A stretch of 64,000 bases of DNA from Rostratula benghalensis (taxonomy: Eukaryota; Chordata; Aves; Charadriiformes; Rostratulidae), in contig VXAI01000379.1 of assembly GCA_013399305.1 (NCBI GenBank), positions 316,532-380,531 of the forward strand. Direction: 5' to 3'. The notes under the pieces were generated by a model. It saw only the letters and a program-made list of their open reading frames with translations. It did not search any database and was not told the origin of the DNA. The translations under genes and the position numbers were made by a program. Every line of letters begins with the position of its first letter. Within the stretch, counting starts at the first letter, position 1. Of this stretch, positions 1 to 13,676 are shown one piece after another.

Positions 1-3000
1 TTTGAACTATTTCCTATGTCTCTTCTCTCATGGGAAATACTGATGTGTAAATTAATGGCGTATTTCCTTGCTGCCTCCTACATTTTCTCCCATTTGGAAA
101 ATGCACGTGTTGCAGTAATTTTCCTTTCTTTTTAGTACTGAAGAGTTGTAATCCCATCACAGCCCCAGTGTTTTCGATTAAATTAGTCTCACCGTGGCCA
201 GACTTTCTGCTCTGTGTTTTTCTGAGACTCTATCAGTTTTGCTCTGGAAGGCAACCACAAGGGTGGGATCAAGGACATTAACTGCTGACAAGAGTTGAGC
301 ATAACAGGTTGTCAGTTCCGCCATTGCCTGTGGGAATCAACAAAGGCAGATATCTTCCTCTCACCTGGCTGGATTACACCAAGCTCTTGGAGACCCTAGT
401 GGCAGATCAAATGCTGGGTCTTGGGATTTAGTGAGTGGGAGAGAAAGGATGACTTAATTGACATTAATTACCAATGGTGTAGGGCTTTAGGGGGGAAGAC
501 ATGATCAACAGGTGGACTGAAACAGGCAGAAGAACAGTGGACTAGAAGAGAGATGGGTAATGGAACCTGAGACTGGGCAAAAATCTTGGACATGAGAGGT
601 GTAATCTGAAATCTGATTCAGAGGATGCTGACTCAAAGAGAAATGAGTAAGTAAAAGTCACAGGAAAGGGAGATTATTTTAGCCATTGCATGGAGCAGAA
701 GAGAACAAGACTGAGATCATCAGCAGAGGCGGAAAATGCATTATGGGAGGAGAGAAGCAGCAAAAACACATAACCAAAGAGACAAGAGGGAGAGAGACAG
801 ACACTGGAACAAGGAATTGGTTTTGGTGGAGACCAGCCTCAGCTGGAGTCTGCCCGCCCACTACTTGTACATGGCCCAGCTTTGTATGTCCCAGGAGAGA
901 ACTGGCAGGACCTGGATGTTAAGGGAGAAGGAGACAACATGAAAACTGTGAAAATGTGGAACAGCGGAGGCACACAGACTCTTCCTATTCCCACAGGGAT
1001 ACCTTCTGCCTTCTGTACCTCTGAATCTGGGGACTTCCTTAGCCCAAATGCCACGCTCCCTGAAACTTCATATCCCTCTACTGTGGCATGGAGATACTAG
1101 AGCTTTCCAAGAAGAATTCCCTCAGATCATCTAATAAGGCAATTAATTACACAATGCTGAAAAATTAGACATGTACAGCATTGCAAGTGACATGCTATTG
1201 TTTTAGCTACTGAGCAAAAAGACTGTATTTTCACAGGCCTTTTTTTTTTTACCAGATGACCATGATGGGCTGCCTGCACTAATAAAAGATACCATACAGA
1301 CAATCTGTGAGCAGCAGGCTGAATGATACTTATGCAGTTGCAGTGGTGACTGTCTCCCAAAGAGCTCAACTCAAATAATAATAATAACTCACCATTGTGA
1401 ATTCCAGGTGCACATAGAGAAGCCCAAATAATACTGTTCTCGGTAAATTACTTAATATCTGGAATTCAGTTGCATTTAAATAATTTAAATCTTAATCCTG
1501 TATCTACACATAAATAGGAATGTGAATATGAAGATGAATCTTTCTGGTTAAGAATATCTATGACCACATATGTGAACAGTGAGCATAGTGGCATTGTTAG
1601 TGCCATAACTATAAGTCTACCAGATAACAGATGTGTCTAACCCTAGAAAGACATCTCCTCTGCCTGATGGAAGCCATACAGAGGTCTATTCTTAAGGTCA
1701 AATTTCCTTTGAGTCTTTTTGACCATTTACTGAATCTTATCTCAGCAAGGAGTGTTGAAATAAATGCATCCAGCTTTACGTGTTGCAGACCCCAGAACAT
1801 AGCTCTGGGGTTAATGTTTAACAGCAATATTTCACAGTCCTGCTTTAGTGCCCCAGTGCCAAATTCCTCTATCTTTTCTTCAGAGCATTGGAAAAAAAAA
1901 TCTCTTTCAGTTTTATTCTCTTTTTCTGGAAGTTTTTAGGCCCTCTGTAGCTGAAGCTCTAGTATTTCTTTAGTCATGGAGACTGACACAAGCAGAATGG
2001 GTATCTAAAGTTCATTAAAAGCAAGTCATGTGAATAAGAACATAAAAAGAAAGCTATTAATAATGCCTGAGAAACCAAGAGGGCTTCAGGTTCTAGCCAA
2101 CTTGTACAGCTTTCACATTAAATCATAGAACACTAAGCCTTCTGAATGAAGGCCAATCCCAGGGAGACAGATGATAGGAAAGGACGGGCTATTATCTCAT
2201 CACTCCCGTTCCAGTATTTACAGATGCCATCCCATTTGTTTTAAACTGATAGGAGATGTTATAGCATGATCACAAACCAAAAGAGAAGACTTGTATTTTA
2301 TTTTAAGTAAAATTAAACAGTATGATTTTTCTTGAGGAAACCAAGGTGGGGTAAATTCTATTTCTTAATGTCAATAATTGCAGAAATAACATAGCTAGCA
2401 ATTTCTAACCATCCAAGCTTAGCTGCTAGTGTACTGCATGTCACACAACCAATGAGATACAATCTCTTTTTTCTTAAAAAAGGAAAGGATGGTATTTCAA
2501 TTACGTTAACATCTCAAAACCAAATCTAGGTTTTGCCTATTGTTACACTGCTCCTGAGTATTAAAATGCTAAGAATTCCAAACCAAAAGGGTACATTCTC
2601 TGTATCTTTAAATATGAAGCATACAAGTGTGTATGTATGTATATGTGTATATTCTAACACATATATAATTTAATTTATTCAAGAAGTACATTGCTGTTAA
2701 TCAGTTTTTAAATGTTACAAAAATGAACTCTCAAAAGTTGATCAGAGGGTTCAACAGATATTGTTGCAAGTTTTAAATAGTTCTTTTTTCAATTTATCAA
2801 CATCTATAATAAATAATGGTGGCATATTCCCTGTGGAAAATATGAACTTTTATTTATCACGCTCAAAAAAAACAGATGTGAGCTTCCCCTTAACAGCCAT
2901 CAACAGATTATTTGCACAACTGAAAACCACAAGAGAACAGGGGTTCCAGTTGGCAAGACACCTGGACAGAGACTCAGACCTCAGCTTGTTTCCTCTCTTA

Positions 3001-3773
3001 TTCTGAAATAGAACAAGATGTCCTCAGGGACAAAGTGTCTGGGGGGTGGGGGTGGACAATTTCTCTTCAAAGAAAGCAAATTCTGGACCAAAACAATGTA
3101 AACAGCCAGCCAAATGGCTGTGAAGATTGAGAATGTAGAGGAAGTCTCTGAGCCTCCAGCTGCTGAAAGCTGGGAGAATGCACCAGGGGAAGGTTTAGCC
3201 TGTATATGCTTTTTGCATACTGAACATCTGTAACAGGCCACTGTCAACAGAGATGGGATGCTGGACAAGACAGACTTTTGTTTAAGCCCAGTATGTCAAC
3301 ATTTACATTCTTGTGCCAAGCAGAAATTAAACTATTGTAAGGCAAAAAACAATAGCAGGATAAAAAGATCTTACTTACCTCTATTAAAGGCACCTGCCAT
3401 TCTTCTTGCCAGCATTTTTATCCAAATCTGCCTGAAACTACTCTGAGGTGAAGAAAAGGTTGGTCATGGACCACTTACTCTTGATTCTTCCTTCACTGTA
3501 ACAGTCAGTCAAAGGCAAGATGGTTGGCTTTAGCTTTGCTCCATGGCTAGATATTTCTTCCTGACTACCTGCCATTGCCACAACAATAGCAGATCTTCCT
3601 CTGTTTCTTTTACTGTGTCTTCATTCACTTTCCTGCTTGTGTCATTAAAATATTTACTGATGCTGTGATTTTTTTTTCCTGTAAATAAAATCGTAGGTGC
3701 AGAAACACAAGAGACAAAAAAGATGCAATTGCCTCAACCAAGGCCTAAAGTGAAGTGAGCTGAACACACATGT
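1..3773. other. Unique non-coding sequence, no gene recognised
   Basis: No exon, RNA gene or clear repeat is visible. Small compositional features are a T11 run at 1240-1250, a TG/TA-rich low-complexity patch at about 2627-2675, and a G-rich run (GGGGGGTGGGGGTGG) at 3041-3055. A pyrimidine-rich stretch ending in TTTTTAG near 120-136 resembles a splice acceptor. The frame after it that stays open for about 50 codons gives no recognisable protein, so it was not called an exon. Confidence 0.6.
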
Positions 3774-4131
3774 ATCATAGAACCATAGAATGGTTAGCCT
3801 TGGAAGGGACCTTAAACATCATCAAGTTCCAACCCCACTTCCAGGTAGACCAGGTTGATCAAAGCCCCATCCAGCCTCCTCTAGAACACTTCCAGGGATG
3901 GGGCAACCACAGCTTCTCTGGACAACCTGTTCCAGTACCTCACCAACCTCACAGTAAATAATTTCTTCCTAGTATCTAATCTACATCTCCCTTCTTTCAG
4001 TTTAAAATCATTAGCCCTCATCCTATCACTACAATCCCTGATAAATAGTCCCTCCCTTTCTCTCCTGTAGGCTCCCTTTAGGTACCTGACAGGAGATAAG
4101 CCACTATTTTAAGGTATCCTGTTAACCCTCC
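3774..4131 (-). mobile_element. CR1 non-LTR retrotransposon fragment, 3' end
   Basis: The plus strand starts with TCATAGAACCATAGAATGG and then GGAAGGGACCTT, which is the reverse complement of the CR1 3' terminus (AAGGTCCCTTCC followed by ATTCTATG octamers). The CR1 order then follows on the minus strand: the AGACCAGGTTGATCAAAGCC segment, the block meaning 'GGGATGGGG CAACC', and the TCTCCTGTAGGCTCCCTTTAGGTACC block. The fragment is truncated at its 5' side. Homology fades near 4131, and that edge is uncertain by about 20-30 bases. Only the untranslated 3' end is present, so no protein remnant can be read. CR1 copies are commonly 5'-truncated because reverse transcription from the 3' end stops early. 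It is a dead copy. Confidence 0.93.
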
Positions 4132-7100
4132 ATCGGTGGGAAATCTAACTTCCATAAGTCTCTGGTTGCTCCAGGCACAACATTTACATCACTTTATCTA
4201 AACTGAAATGTATGTATTCTTTACCCTGATTTTTTAAATTTATTTTGCTTCAGATCAACATTAGGAAGCTCTGATTGCCATCAAGCAATTTTAAACAATG
4301 TTGTTTCAACTTGATTTCCAGTCTGTTGCCTACAAATCAAAATAATTCGTGTCACTATTCATTTTCCGTTCTTCCCCCAGCCTGACAAAACCAACATTAT
4401 TAACTTTCTCTAATTAGCTGGCTGCAGCCATTTCCAAAACAGATTGCTATGAGCTATGTCCTCTTTCTTATTAGCAGAACTTACTACAGTAAAATATAAA
4501 CATCTAAGAAATGACTGGTTACTCCAGACTGTCCGGGTATTTCTAGGATGATTACTCTAGTGTTTATGTCACTAGCAAGTGCTAATCCAGGCATGTGACT
4601 ACTGACCTTTATACCTAACAGATAAAGTATGGTTCTACCTGTTTGGCTAACTGAGAGTTATACTGGGGAGTTTCTTTGAAAAACTCAAGGGACTTAAATA
4701 CAGTTACCTTTCAAAAAGAAGCCAAAGTTGTTGGAGAGCATCAGCATACGACTTATTTTTTTATGTAGATTACTAACATCAGTATGAGATTTAAGCAGTC
4801 ACTACATCTCTTAGTTGGTATAAAAATTAGCAAAATGGGAAGGAAAAAACCAACAAAATCCTAACCAGAATTCCCCTCCTTCGTGTCTACCCTCCATCTT
4901 TTAGCTTGTCAATACAATAGTTACAGAGATGGCAGCATTTCTTGTGGCTCTGAAAAAAACTACGGGATCCCTCTGCCCTGGAAATAAATACATCATCTAT
5001 TTCCTATTAGGTGGTAGCTTTCTTTTCTCCTGCTTCTAGCATCATCCATTGTGTTCTAAGTTCTCTGTGACTAAAAAACACAGCCTGGTTTCCTTTCTTA
5101 CTCCTTTGTTTTTTTAGTGATTTCTCATCAACAGCTCTACAATATTTCAATCTGCCTTCTATAATAACACAAAGTGAAGCTGGAAATGTCTCCTAGATTT
5201 GAAGGACATGATCTGAACAGATTAAAGAGCCAACAATATTAGAAAAAGTCAGCGAAAGAAGGCTTTTACTCAGACATCCATCACTAAAGTGTCAACCCAA
5301 ACATGAAAAAAGACCACATTTCTAGAAGTGGTGGAAGTACCTCAGCTCATGGAAGCTTGTTGTAGATATAAAATTTAGGAGAAGTGCCAACAAATGTCAG
5401 AAAGGCCACTGAAGACTAAGTCTAAATTTACTAGAGTAACTTCAGAAAGCAGTGTGCAAAGATTTAGCTACAGTCAAAGGCAACTATAAGGCATTCCTTT
5501 ACTAAGTATCTTAAAGATATCTAGCACCTCTGATGTACCTTTTTCTCCCGCATCCAGCCTCATGAAAATTTCTATATTAGACGTTTTTCTTCTAGAGTTT
5601 AAATAACAGCTAATCTCCTAAAGATTTCCCAGCACATAAATTATAGTTTGCATTTGTTTTGCTTGTGGAGCTATGAATTTGGTAGCGGGGAGACCAGCAC
5701 AATAAATGGCAGGGTTCATCTCTGCTGCACATTCACTGATTTGAGAAGCTGTAGAACCAAGTGCAGGTAGGATTCAAGCACAAGCCATCCTAATTGACTA
5801 ATGGGCTATGTCATGGGACTGGCTTTTGCCTTCCTCATTGTTTTTTTGTATGCTTTGGAAGAACTCATGAGGTTTCCATGCTGTGGGTTTGATACGTATA
5901 GGGTTTTTTTCTCAGGAACTGTGGATTGGTGAATAGCAGGGACCAGCAGCAGCACAAGGACAAAGCCGAGGTCAGCGTCCTGTTGGATGTCAATGGCAGC
6001 TCAGATGATGTAATCTTTCACCCTTTGTCCCAATGTAAACCTTCACAGTTCAGCTCAAATTGATTCACTTTTACTGGACTGCCTGGAGCTTCATCTCTAC
6101 ACAACTGGCTGATTTCTCATAGTTCTTCCAGTCACTGTAATAAGAATGAAGCACAGTCTTTAAAGACTAAAATGCTGTTATGTACTCTGAATGCACTTCA
6201 TTTGGAAAACTTTTTGCATGACAAGGCAGTGCAGTTGGATGAACAGCTCCCTTTCCGTTTGAAGACAAACGGAAACAGGACGATAATGCAATGCCTTCTC
6301 CAGCCAGAGAATGTGCCTTGTACAGAAGCCTCATTGTATTCAGGTACCTTTATAACTGTGAGCCCTGACACAAAGTCACAAAAGATGTACAAGCTGCTTC
6401 TTACAATGGCCTGATCCATCAGCTGTATGTACAGAGAGAGCTATTGGCTGAGCAACGCTCAGAGCAGTCTATAATAATGCTTTTCTTCACATTGTATAAG
6501 TGTCATGCCTACTAATGATTCTACAGGCTAAGCCAGAGGTGGTCTGGATATCATAAAGCTTCAAATGGCCCAGAAGCTTCAGGCACATGCTACCTGATCT
6601 GAAGAGCTGGAATGGGAGTGGGGTTCCTTTGGGGACAATTGACATGCAGAGCACCTGAGGATAAACAGCAAATTCCCAAGACTTACTTCCCAAGTATTAT
6701 AGGCTCAGTCCTACCACTTGTCTGGCCCAGCAAGACGAAGGGAACCACACCAGCTTGCAAGGAGCCCATGGCCACCCCAGCCCAGCATTCCTTCCATCAG
6801 GCTAAGCACTGCTCTCTCACTCACCTAGCTCCTGTGCAGATGACACACTGCTCTATTTGAAGAAGTGCTTGGCTGCAAGAGATGATTCACACAGCCCACA
6901 GCAGTTGTATAAAATATAAGCAGCCGCTAAAGATCTACCCAGGACCCTCTATGGGTGTATGTATCCAGAAGCACCACAACTGAAAGAAAAGTAAAAAGTG
7001 CTTCTCACCATAGGATGCAGTGAGAAACTTCAAGTTCTCAGAGATCAAATAAGCAAAGCTGGGATTGTTTTGCTTGGCATTGAGTTAGCTCTGTCTGAAA

Positions 7101-10100
7101 TAGATATGGACCTCAGATCAGAAAGCAGAAGCTGATTATTTTGTTTGACAGCCTATGGAGATCTCAACTCTTCTGCTTCTTCATTTAATCAATTCTGCCG
7201 CATTAAGCTTGGTTTCATTAACTGCAGATTAAATTCTGCTGGCTTACCCATTGACACAGAGCTACAGCAATGCCAAAGTGTTGTTGCCATACCTTGATGG
7301 TAGAAAAGCTTGGATGGCTGATTTCCTGAGAGATTGGTAATCCCATGAGGAGGAGACAAAGTCTGCAGACTGATTTCTGGCCCCACTCTGAGGTACTGGA
7401 CCTTCCACCATGTCACTCATCACCTCTGACTACATACCTCTGCAGAAGTAACTTAGTTGGATTGAACTACGCAAGTAAGTGATGATTCTGGCTGAGATGG
7501 ACACGAAGACACAGAGGAAATTCAGGAGTGCAATGAGACCCCTTCTCTGACACCATCAAGGAGAATCTCTAAACAGAAAAACCCAAAAATATAAGTGGAG
7601 ATTTTGTGGCAGGAGAGAGGAACATATTTAATTCTGCAGAAATTCTCTAGAAAAAGATCCATCCCCACATCCTCTAGCCCTCACTCCATCTTATGCTAAA
7701 TCATGCTTCCGTTTGGTTTGAAATGTTTTATGGGCTAATTTCAAGAACTAGCTTCTCCCTGTCACCATTATAACACAAGAATGAACAGAAAAAAAGCTCT
7801 GCCTTTTGATCGTGGTGTTTGGGGCTATTAACCCTTAGGCTGACTTCAAATCATTTAAGCAAGGGGACCTCACACTGCTCCCTGTGATGGGAGGCCTATC
7901 AGTCTAAATGAAACTACCTGGCTTTTGTTCTGGAAATTTAACTAATATTGAATATTTCACATAGAAACACTACTGAAATAAAAATGGATCAAGTCATCAA
8001 TACCTACATACTGCAGACAGGCGTCTGCTTGTATATGAAGCAGGAGTAGCCGTATGCATATTGATCTAATCTAAAAATGGCCAGTTATTTATCAAATTAT
8101 GATCAAAGTTTAAGTAACTAAAAATACAGATGGAAATGGCAGTTTCTGAGAAAAGTAGATTCCCATACGACAGCATCCTGCCCCCAAATGAAACCTAAAT
8201 AGAACCCCAAATGACAATAAGACATTGAGTTTGCAGTGCTTTTTCACTTTAATACCCATGTGCAGGTACCTAAAGGTAAGACTAACACTTTATACACTTT
8301 ATATGCAAAACAGAAAAAGAAATACTTTTTTTTTTCTTTTTTTTTTCTTTTAATATACTCTATAAACATGCTCCAGGGCTTAGATAATGAGGCAAACTTT
8401 GAACTAACTTTGTTCTTCTGTAGGAATCCGAAGGGGAAAACTTTTGGCCTTTGAGGTTGTAGGAAGTGTTGCTTTACATTCTCCCGTGAAACCCATAATT
8501 CAATTATAAAAATGCTCTGGGCTTCAGAACAATTCAAAGGTGAGAAATGAGACAGAAGTTGTATTCCAGTGAAATCCTGAGATATGGCAGACTCTCCTAG
8601 GAAATCTAATTCACACAGCTGTGGCTTTATAAGAATTAGACACACCTAGAAGATCAAACTCAGATGCCAAGAAAATGTTCCCAGGACTGAAATGATAAAT
8701 ATGCTGACATCATACTCATTGATTTGTTTTTAAAATGCATAGGCCTGCATGGAAAGATTATGCTCTGATAAAAATCCCATCATTTGAAACATATAACTGT
8801 TTCTATAGATTGCTTCTCAGAGCAGCTGGAAAAACATGATCTACTAAAGATAAAACTGTTCCTACAAACACAGTAAAAAAGGCTACAGGGAATGAATTAT
8901 AAGACATCTGAATTTAGAAATAGATGTCATTATTTATCGTAGTCAGAGAATGTTGTTCCATCCCAACCAACCTGTCCTTAGGTTATAAGATAGATCTGAA
9001 ACAAAACCCGAGATCTGAATTACCTCAAATGTTTCCCTTTCAGGGGTTTTCTCAAATTCTGAACCAGGTTTTACTTGAGCTTTCACATGTTACTGTTGAC
9101 TAAATAAAATACAGTATGTGAACAGCCACACAGTTTGAAATTTAGATCCACTGAGAAGCAGAAACATTTTCTTATCAGGATCAGCTGTATGGTCTATAAT
9201 TGTAAGGATAGCAGCCTGCCATGACAAAATTTATACAAAAAATAATATGATGTAATTTCTTGTTAGATGGAAACTTCCCATTCCTTTCTTTCCCCCAGCT
9301 AAGAGCTAAGTTCACACCAAGGCATTAGCACATGCAATACAACAAACTTCGATAAATCACATAACACTTTTTGGAGAGGATAATGAAATCAGTTGTTTTT
9401 GTAAAATTAGGACACTTTTCAGTCCCAGATGACCAATTATTGTCATTTCAAAGACCAGAATTCTCCAATTTTTTACACAATTATTTTTGTGTAAACTTGA
9501 AGTGCATCAAATCAATCAAAATGAAAAATAAAGCACTACATTGCATACCCTAGTTCTCAATGATTGAATTATGAGTGATAAAAATATATGCACATTGCAA
9601 TAAATGAATAAGGGATAATGGTTACAGTATACTATAATAATATATGCTGAAAGGTCAATTAAGAAGCACTATATTTATATACAGTATAAATATTTTATGT
9701 GAGAAAACAGGAAGAGAAAGTCTCAAGGTCATTGGATGAGCCTTCCAATTGCAGTAATACAAAAGTGGCAATAGAGAAGATATGACATTTTAGCTAAACA
9801 AGTACTTCGTATGAGCCCAGTTGAATAAACTGTTTTGCAATGGGTACTTCAATTGGATAATGCTGTGGTAATAAAAATGGGCAATAACTTTTTTTACAAT
9901 ATACAGAGCTCCATTATCTACTCAGTGAGTGTTCCTTCTCTCCCTCTTTTTCCCAGAGGGTAAGGAGTGTGGAGTAGCTTCAGTCACTGTTCATCCTAAA
10001 GAAGAGGCTCATAAAATTTAATGAGATTATTTGTCATTAATTCATAGTGAAGAATTACGACTGACAGACAACAGAAAGGAAATGAGCTCAGAAGCCTTCT

Positions 10101-10645
10101 CCTGAACAATACTCGACCTTATCATCGTTGGTCAAATAGCTGTCTTGCTAAACCAAATTTGTTTTACCAAGGAAATAAGCATAAAGAGAAGAAAGATTGT
10201 CACTTGGATTACAAAATAAAGTTAACTGATTTGATCATATATTTATAAATCACTACACTTTATCTATATAAACAAAACTCATTCCAAACAACATTTGTCA
10301 AAATATTTACTCCCCAGTGAACTTAACTTACATCTTTGAAGTAAAAAGGGAATTTGATTTCCTTCTCTAAGAAGACTCACCAAGATATGTTATGTTGGGG
10401 CTCTGGCCCATTTTGCAGACATCAGAAACTTCCCCTCCTTACCTCACACCCGCAAGCAGCTAGTCTGGACAGGTTTTCTTACCCACACAATTACTGACAT
10501 AAATAACCGAATGGATATAATTCAGAAGCCTGTCAATCTGCTAATGATATATATACAGCATGACTCCAGATTTTCAGGCCAGCCCACCCAAACACCTTCT
10601 GTTAGCCTACAACTGGCTGCAAGTGGTTTGGGAACCACTAGTGAA
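4132..10645. other. Unique non-coding sequence, no gene recognised
   Basis: A 6.5 kb stretch without a recognisable gene or transposon. It is moderately AT-rich. A T-rich tract lies at 8326-8352. Short open frames occur on both strands (the longest is about 130 codons, at 8244-8645 on the minus strand, and its low-complexity lysine/phenylalanine part comes from that T tract). None has family resemblance. Confidence 0.6.
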
Positions 10646-11198
10646 CCATGGAATCATAAAATGGTTTGGGTTGGAAGGGACTTTTATAGATCATCTAGTC
10701 CAACTCCCCTGCAATAAGCAGACACATCTTCCACTAGATCAGATTGTTCTGACCCCTGTCTAAGCTGACTGTGAATGTTTCACCTCTCTGGGCAACCTGT
10801 TGCAGTGTTTCACTACCCTTATCATAAAAAAATGTCATCCTTGTATGTAGTCTGAATCTACCCTACTTTAAATTCATTACCCTTTCTCCCTTTGCTACTG
10901 GCCCTGCTAAAAAGCCTTTCCCCATCTTCTCATAAGCTCCCTTTAAATATTTAAAGGCTACAATACAGTCTGCATAGAGCGTTCACTTCTCCAGGCTGAA
11001 CAACCCCAACTCTCTCAGCCTTTCTTCACAGGAGAGATGTTCCATCCCTCTGCTCATTTTTGTAGCCCTCCTTTGGACACTGTCCACGTTTTTAAAGTAC
11101 TGAGGACTCCAGAGCCAGATACAGTACTCCAGGTGAACAGCCATTACTGAGCTGTGAGTCTCATTGTCACAAGAGGCTGAAATTAGACATGGGTTCAA
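10646..11198 (-). mobile_element. CR1 non-LTR retrotransposon fragment with ORF2 C-terminal remnant
   Basis: The plus strand opens with GGAATCATAAAATGGTTTGGGTTGGAAGGGAC, the reverse complement of a CR1 3' end. It continues through the CTGGGCAACCTGTTGCAGTG, CTCCAGGCTGAACAACCCCAAC and TTTGTAGCCCTCC blocks typical of CR1. On the minus strand, 10983-11130 still translates to the ORF2 C-terminus: LEYCIWLWSPQYFKN, then VQRRATKMSRGMEHL, then CEERLRELGLFSLEK, followed by a stop. These match the known CR1 pattern (YC.Q.WSPQ..KD..LL..VQRRATKMIRG.EHL.YEERLRELGLFSLEK). The 5' edge near 11198 is where similarity ends. It is a truncated, inactive copy, more diverged than the one at 57636-58198. Confidence 0.95.
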
Positions 11199-12519
11199 AA
11201 AAATGATAGGACATATTTATGCAAAAAATCAGACAGGAGCTAGTACTTACATAACATTTCGTAGATCCCTTGACTCAGGAAGCCCCTAAACCACAGACTG
11301 CAGTAACTAAGTTTGGACAGTGCAAAAAGGGCAGCATTTTTCTATGCCTCACTTTTTTCCTAAGTACCTACTATTTCCTACTTCCAGGGGTCGGACAGTT
11401 TGCCAACAGATCTTTTGTCCTAGCTCATACAGCTTTGCTGGTAAGCAAAGACATAGATCCACTGAAATCAAGGGTACACAGCTATGCTTCTAGCTACAGA
11501 AATGAAGGAGACTGCAGATGCCTGATAACGAGTGTTTGCACGCTGGGGAATGCCAGGATTTATTTTTTCTCAATGTGATAGTTTACCCTCCTTTATTCTT
11601 CTGTTTTCTAAACAGTTAAAGAGCAACAACATATAAAATTTCTGACTTCCATCCCTAAAGTGTTTATTTCTCCTACTGAAAACTGTTTTTTGACAACATG
11701 TTCATACCACCTTTCAAACCAAGGTAAATTGGTGGTACCACCACTGATGTCAGTGAGCTAGATCTACAAACTGAGCACAACAACAGCTTTCAAAGGTTAC
11801 TGTGACATTTTATAGGCTGAGTGCTGAGCCTAATAGTGTGTTTCTGTTGAAATATTCAGTAATTGAAGAGAATACTTTTCATACAGATACCTCAGACAAA
11901 ATATATCGGAAAAGATGCAAGCTTATTTTTATCACTAAATCCAAAGCTTTTAAAAGCTTTAAACAAATCCAAAGTGATGCAAGTTAAAGCTTCTGAGAAA
12001 ACTGAATTTATTTTTCAGGGAAATATATTTTATAGTTCCCTCAGCCAAGCAGGGCAAGGCACCCTCACACTTATGACCACAAATAGCCAGTCCTATTTTG
12101 CAGCAGCTCTTCAGCTTTGATATTTGGTTTGCTTTGCTGTAACTTAAAATAAAAAAGCTTTCTGAGCACTCTCAGACAATGGGACTGACTAATGACCATG
12201 CCCAGTCATTTGACTAAAAGGGTTACCTTTTTATTTTATCTCCTCTGACTCTGCAAGTGAGCAGCAAAACACCCCTAGATGCCAGAAATACTCTTATCAG
12301 TACTGCAGCAATTCTAAGAAACAGGGTTTGTTTCAGCAGAACAGTATATTTCCAAGAAATGTGTATGTTCTGAAAGTGCCCAAGATAGCTGTACTGAATA
12401 TTGTTTCTTACGTGAATCAACTGAAGAACCTGAGCTCCTTTGCTTTGACAGTCATTTTTTCCAAATAACTAATGAATATTTTGGGATTGAGTCCCCTTCT
12501 CCCCCCACTGCCCCTGAGG

Positions 12520-12745
12520 CCTCTTTGCCATGTAAAATTGAATTTGCTCATTTCGGATGTGCTTAAGAAAGCCCTAATTGCTATAAATAAACAAACAGAT
12601 ACTATGACACAAACAAAAGCTGAGCCTGCCAAGTCCCAACAAGTCAAGGAGATGACATTGTTTGTACACGCTTGAAACCACGGAGCAGGGAGTGATTCCA
12701 ACACAAAGGGAACATGCCGTGCCAGCACAAACAAAAAATGGTATG
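12520..12745. promoter_or_regulatory. Candidate conserved non-coding element with homeodomain, MEF2 and FOX-like sites
   Basis: Within 25 bases the plus strand has TAATTG (12575-12580, homeodomain-like), CTATAAATAA (12581-12590, a full match to the MEF2 consensus YTAWWWWTAR) and ATAAACA (12587-12593, forkhead-like). The flanks are free of repeats. The region lies in a gene-free stretch, as distal enhancers often do. This is inferred from motif content only. Such short AT-rich motifs also occur by chance, and there is no conservation or chromatin evidence here. Confidence 0.28.
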
Positions 12746-13663
12746 TCCACATTTCTGATATGCTTCATCTACACAGATCTATACCTGGCCACCATGGAAA
12801 TTTACTTGGCATGTAGTTCAGGTGCTTGATCAAATGGTTGAAAATTAAAATGGGTGTGGGTTCAAGATCTTTTATGAGGTGGTGTGATCCTCTCTAGTTC
12901 TTTGCAAATTACCCCTCTGCATTTCTAAGCACACTTTCTTGTTGTGTAACATCAGGGACATTTCGTGCCTGGATCATGATGCAGACAGTGACCGTGAAGA
13001 GACACAGCATGAGCTCTCTGCAATCCCCTTGTTTCAAAACTCTTCAAGACCTGTGGAAGTCATTCCACAGACTTAGTGGGTGCATATCATAACAGTAAAG
13101 CTGAATTTTTGTCATCTTTTCATTTCACTCAGAATCAAAGGTCTGCCTGAAAATGCACTTGGTTGGTCTATGCATCACAGAAAAGGGTTTTCAGGGAAAA
13201 TATCAACCAACCTTGTGTGAAATATCTTCCATTATTTTCTGGTAGTGAAATAATTTTATTGGTCTCAGTGCTTTTACTAAAATAAATATTCTATTTTCTG
13301 CTGTCTTAGGGAAATGCTAAGTAGCGTGATACCAGTCACTGCAGTAGACAATTCCCCATTTAATTTGCTGCAAGCTTTTGTAGAAAGTAAGAGACTTGCT
13401 GTTCAGCAGATAGTCCTTTGTTCTACCGTCTTTGTTGCTTATTATTCAACAGATTGGGTTTTCCAAAGGAAGACGAATCTGCTTCTGTCATAAAGTTAAG
13501 AGAAAACTTATTAACAGGAACCACAGAGGGAGTTCCCAAAATTAACTCATGAAACAGCGTGAGCACCTAGAATTGCCAAAAGCTAAAGGATCAAGCACTC
13601 TGGTTTCTAAAGTTATTGTTACTATTCTGTGTGGTTTTTATGGAAAACTCAAAGTGAATTAGA

Positions 13664-13676
13664 GACGTCACACGTG
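13664..13676. promoter_or_regulatory. Adjacent CRE-like and E-box sites
   Basis: GACGTCA (13664-13670), seven of the eight bases of a CREB/ATF site, directly abuts a perfect palindromic E-box CACGTG (13671-13676). Both contain CpG, which is scarce in this AT-rich, repeat-poor neighbourhood, so their retention is notable. Binding is inferred only. Confidence 0.25.

Noticed and set aside
120..290. Possible exon after a pyrimidine-rich tract ending TTTTTAG
   Set aside because: Open for about 50 codons in one frame only, no family resemblance, and no convincing donor site.
2124..2165. TCATAGAACACTAAG, faintly like a minus-strand CR1 3' end
   Set aside because: After the first dozen bases the expected GTTGGAAAAGACC order does not continue.
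11740..11780. ACCACTGATGTCAGTGAGCTAGATCTAC, like a motif of old amniote repeats
   Set aside because: Too short and with no continuing similarity that I can recall with confidence.
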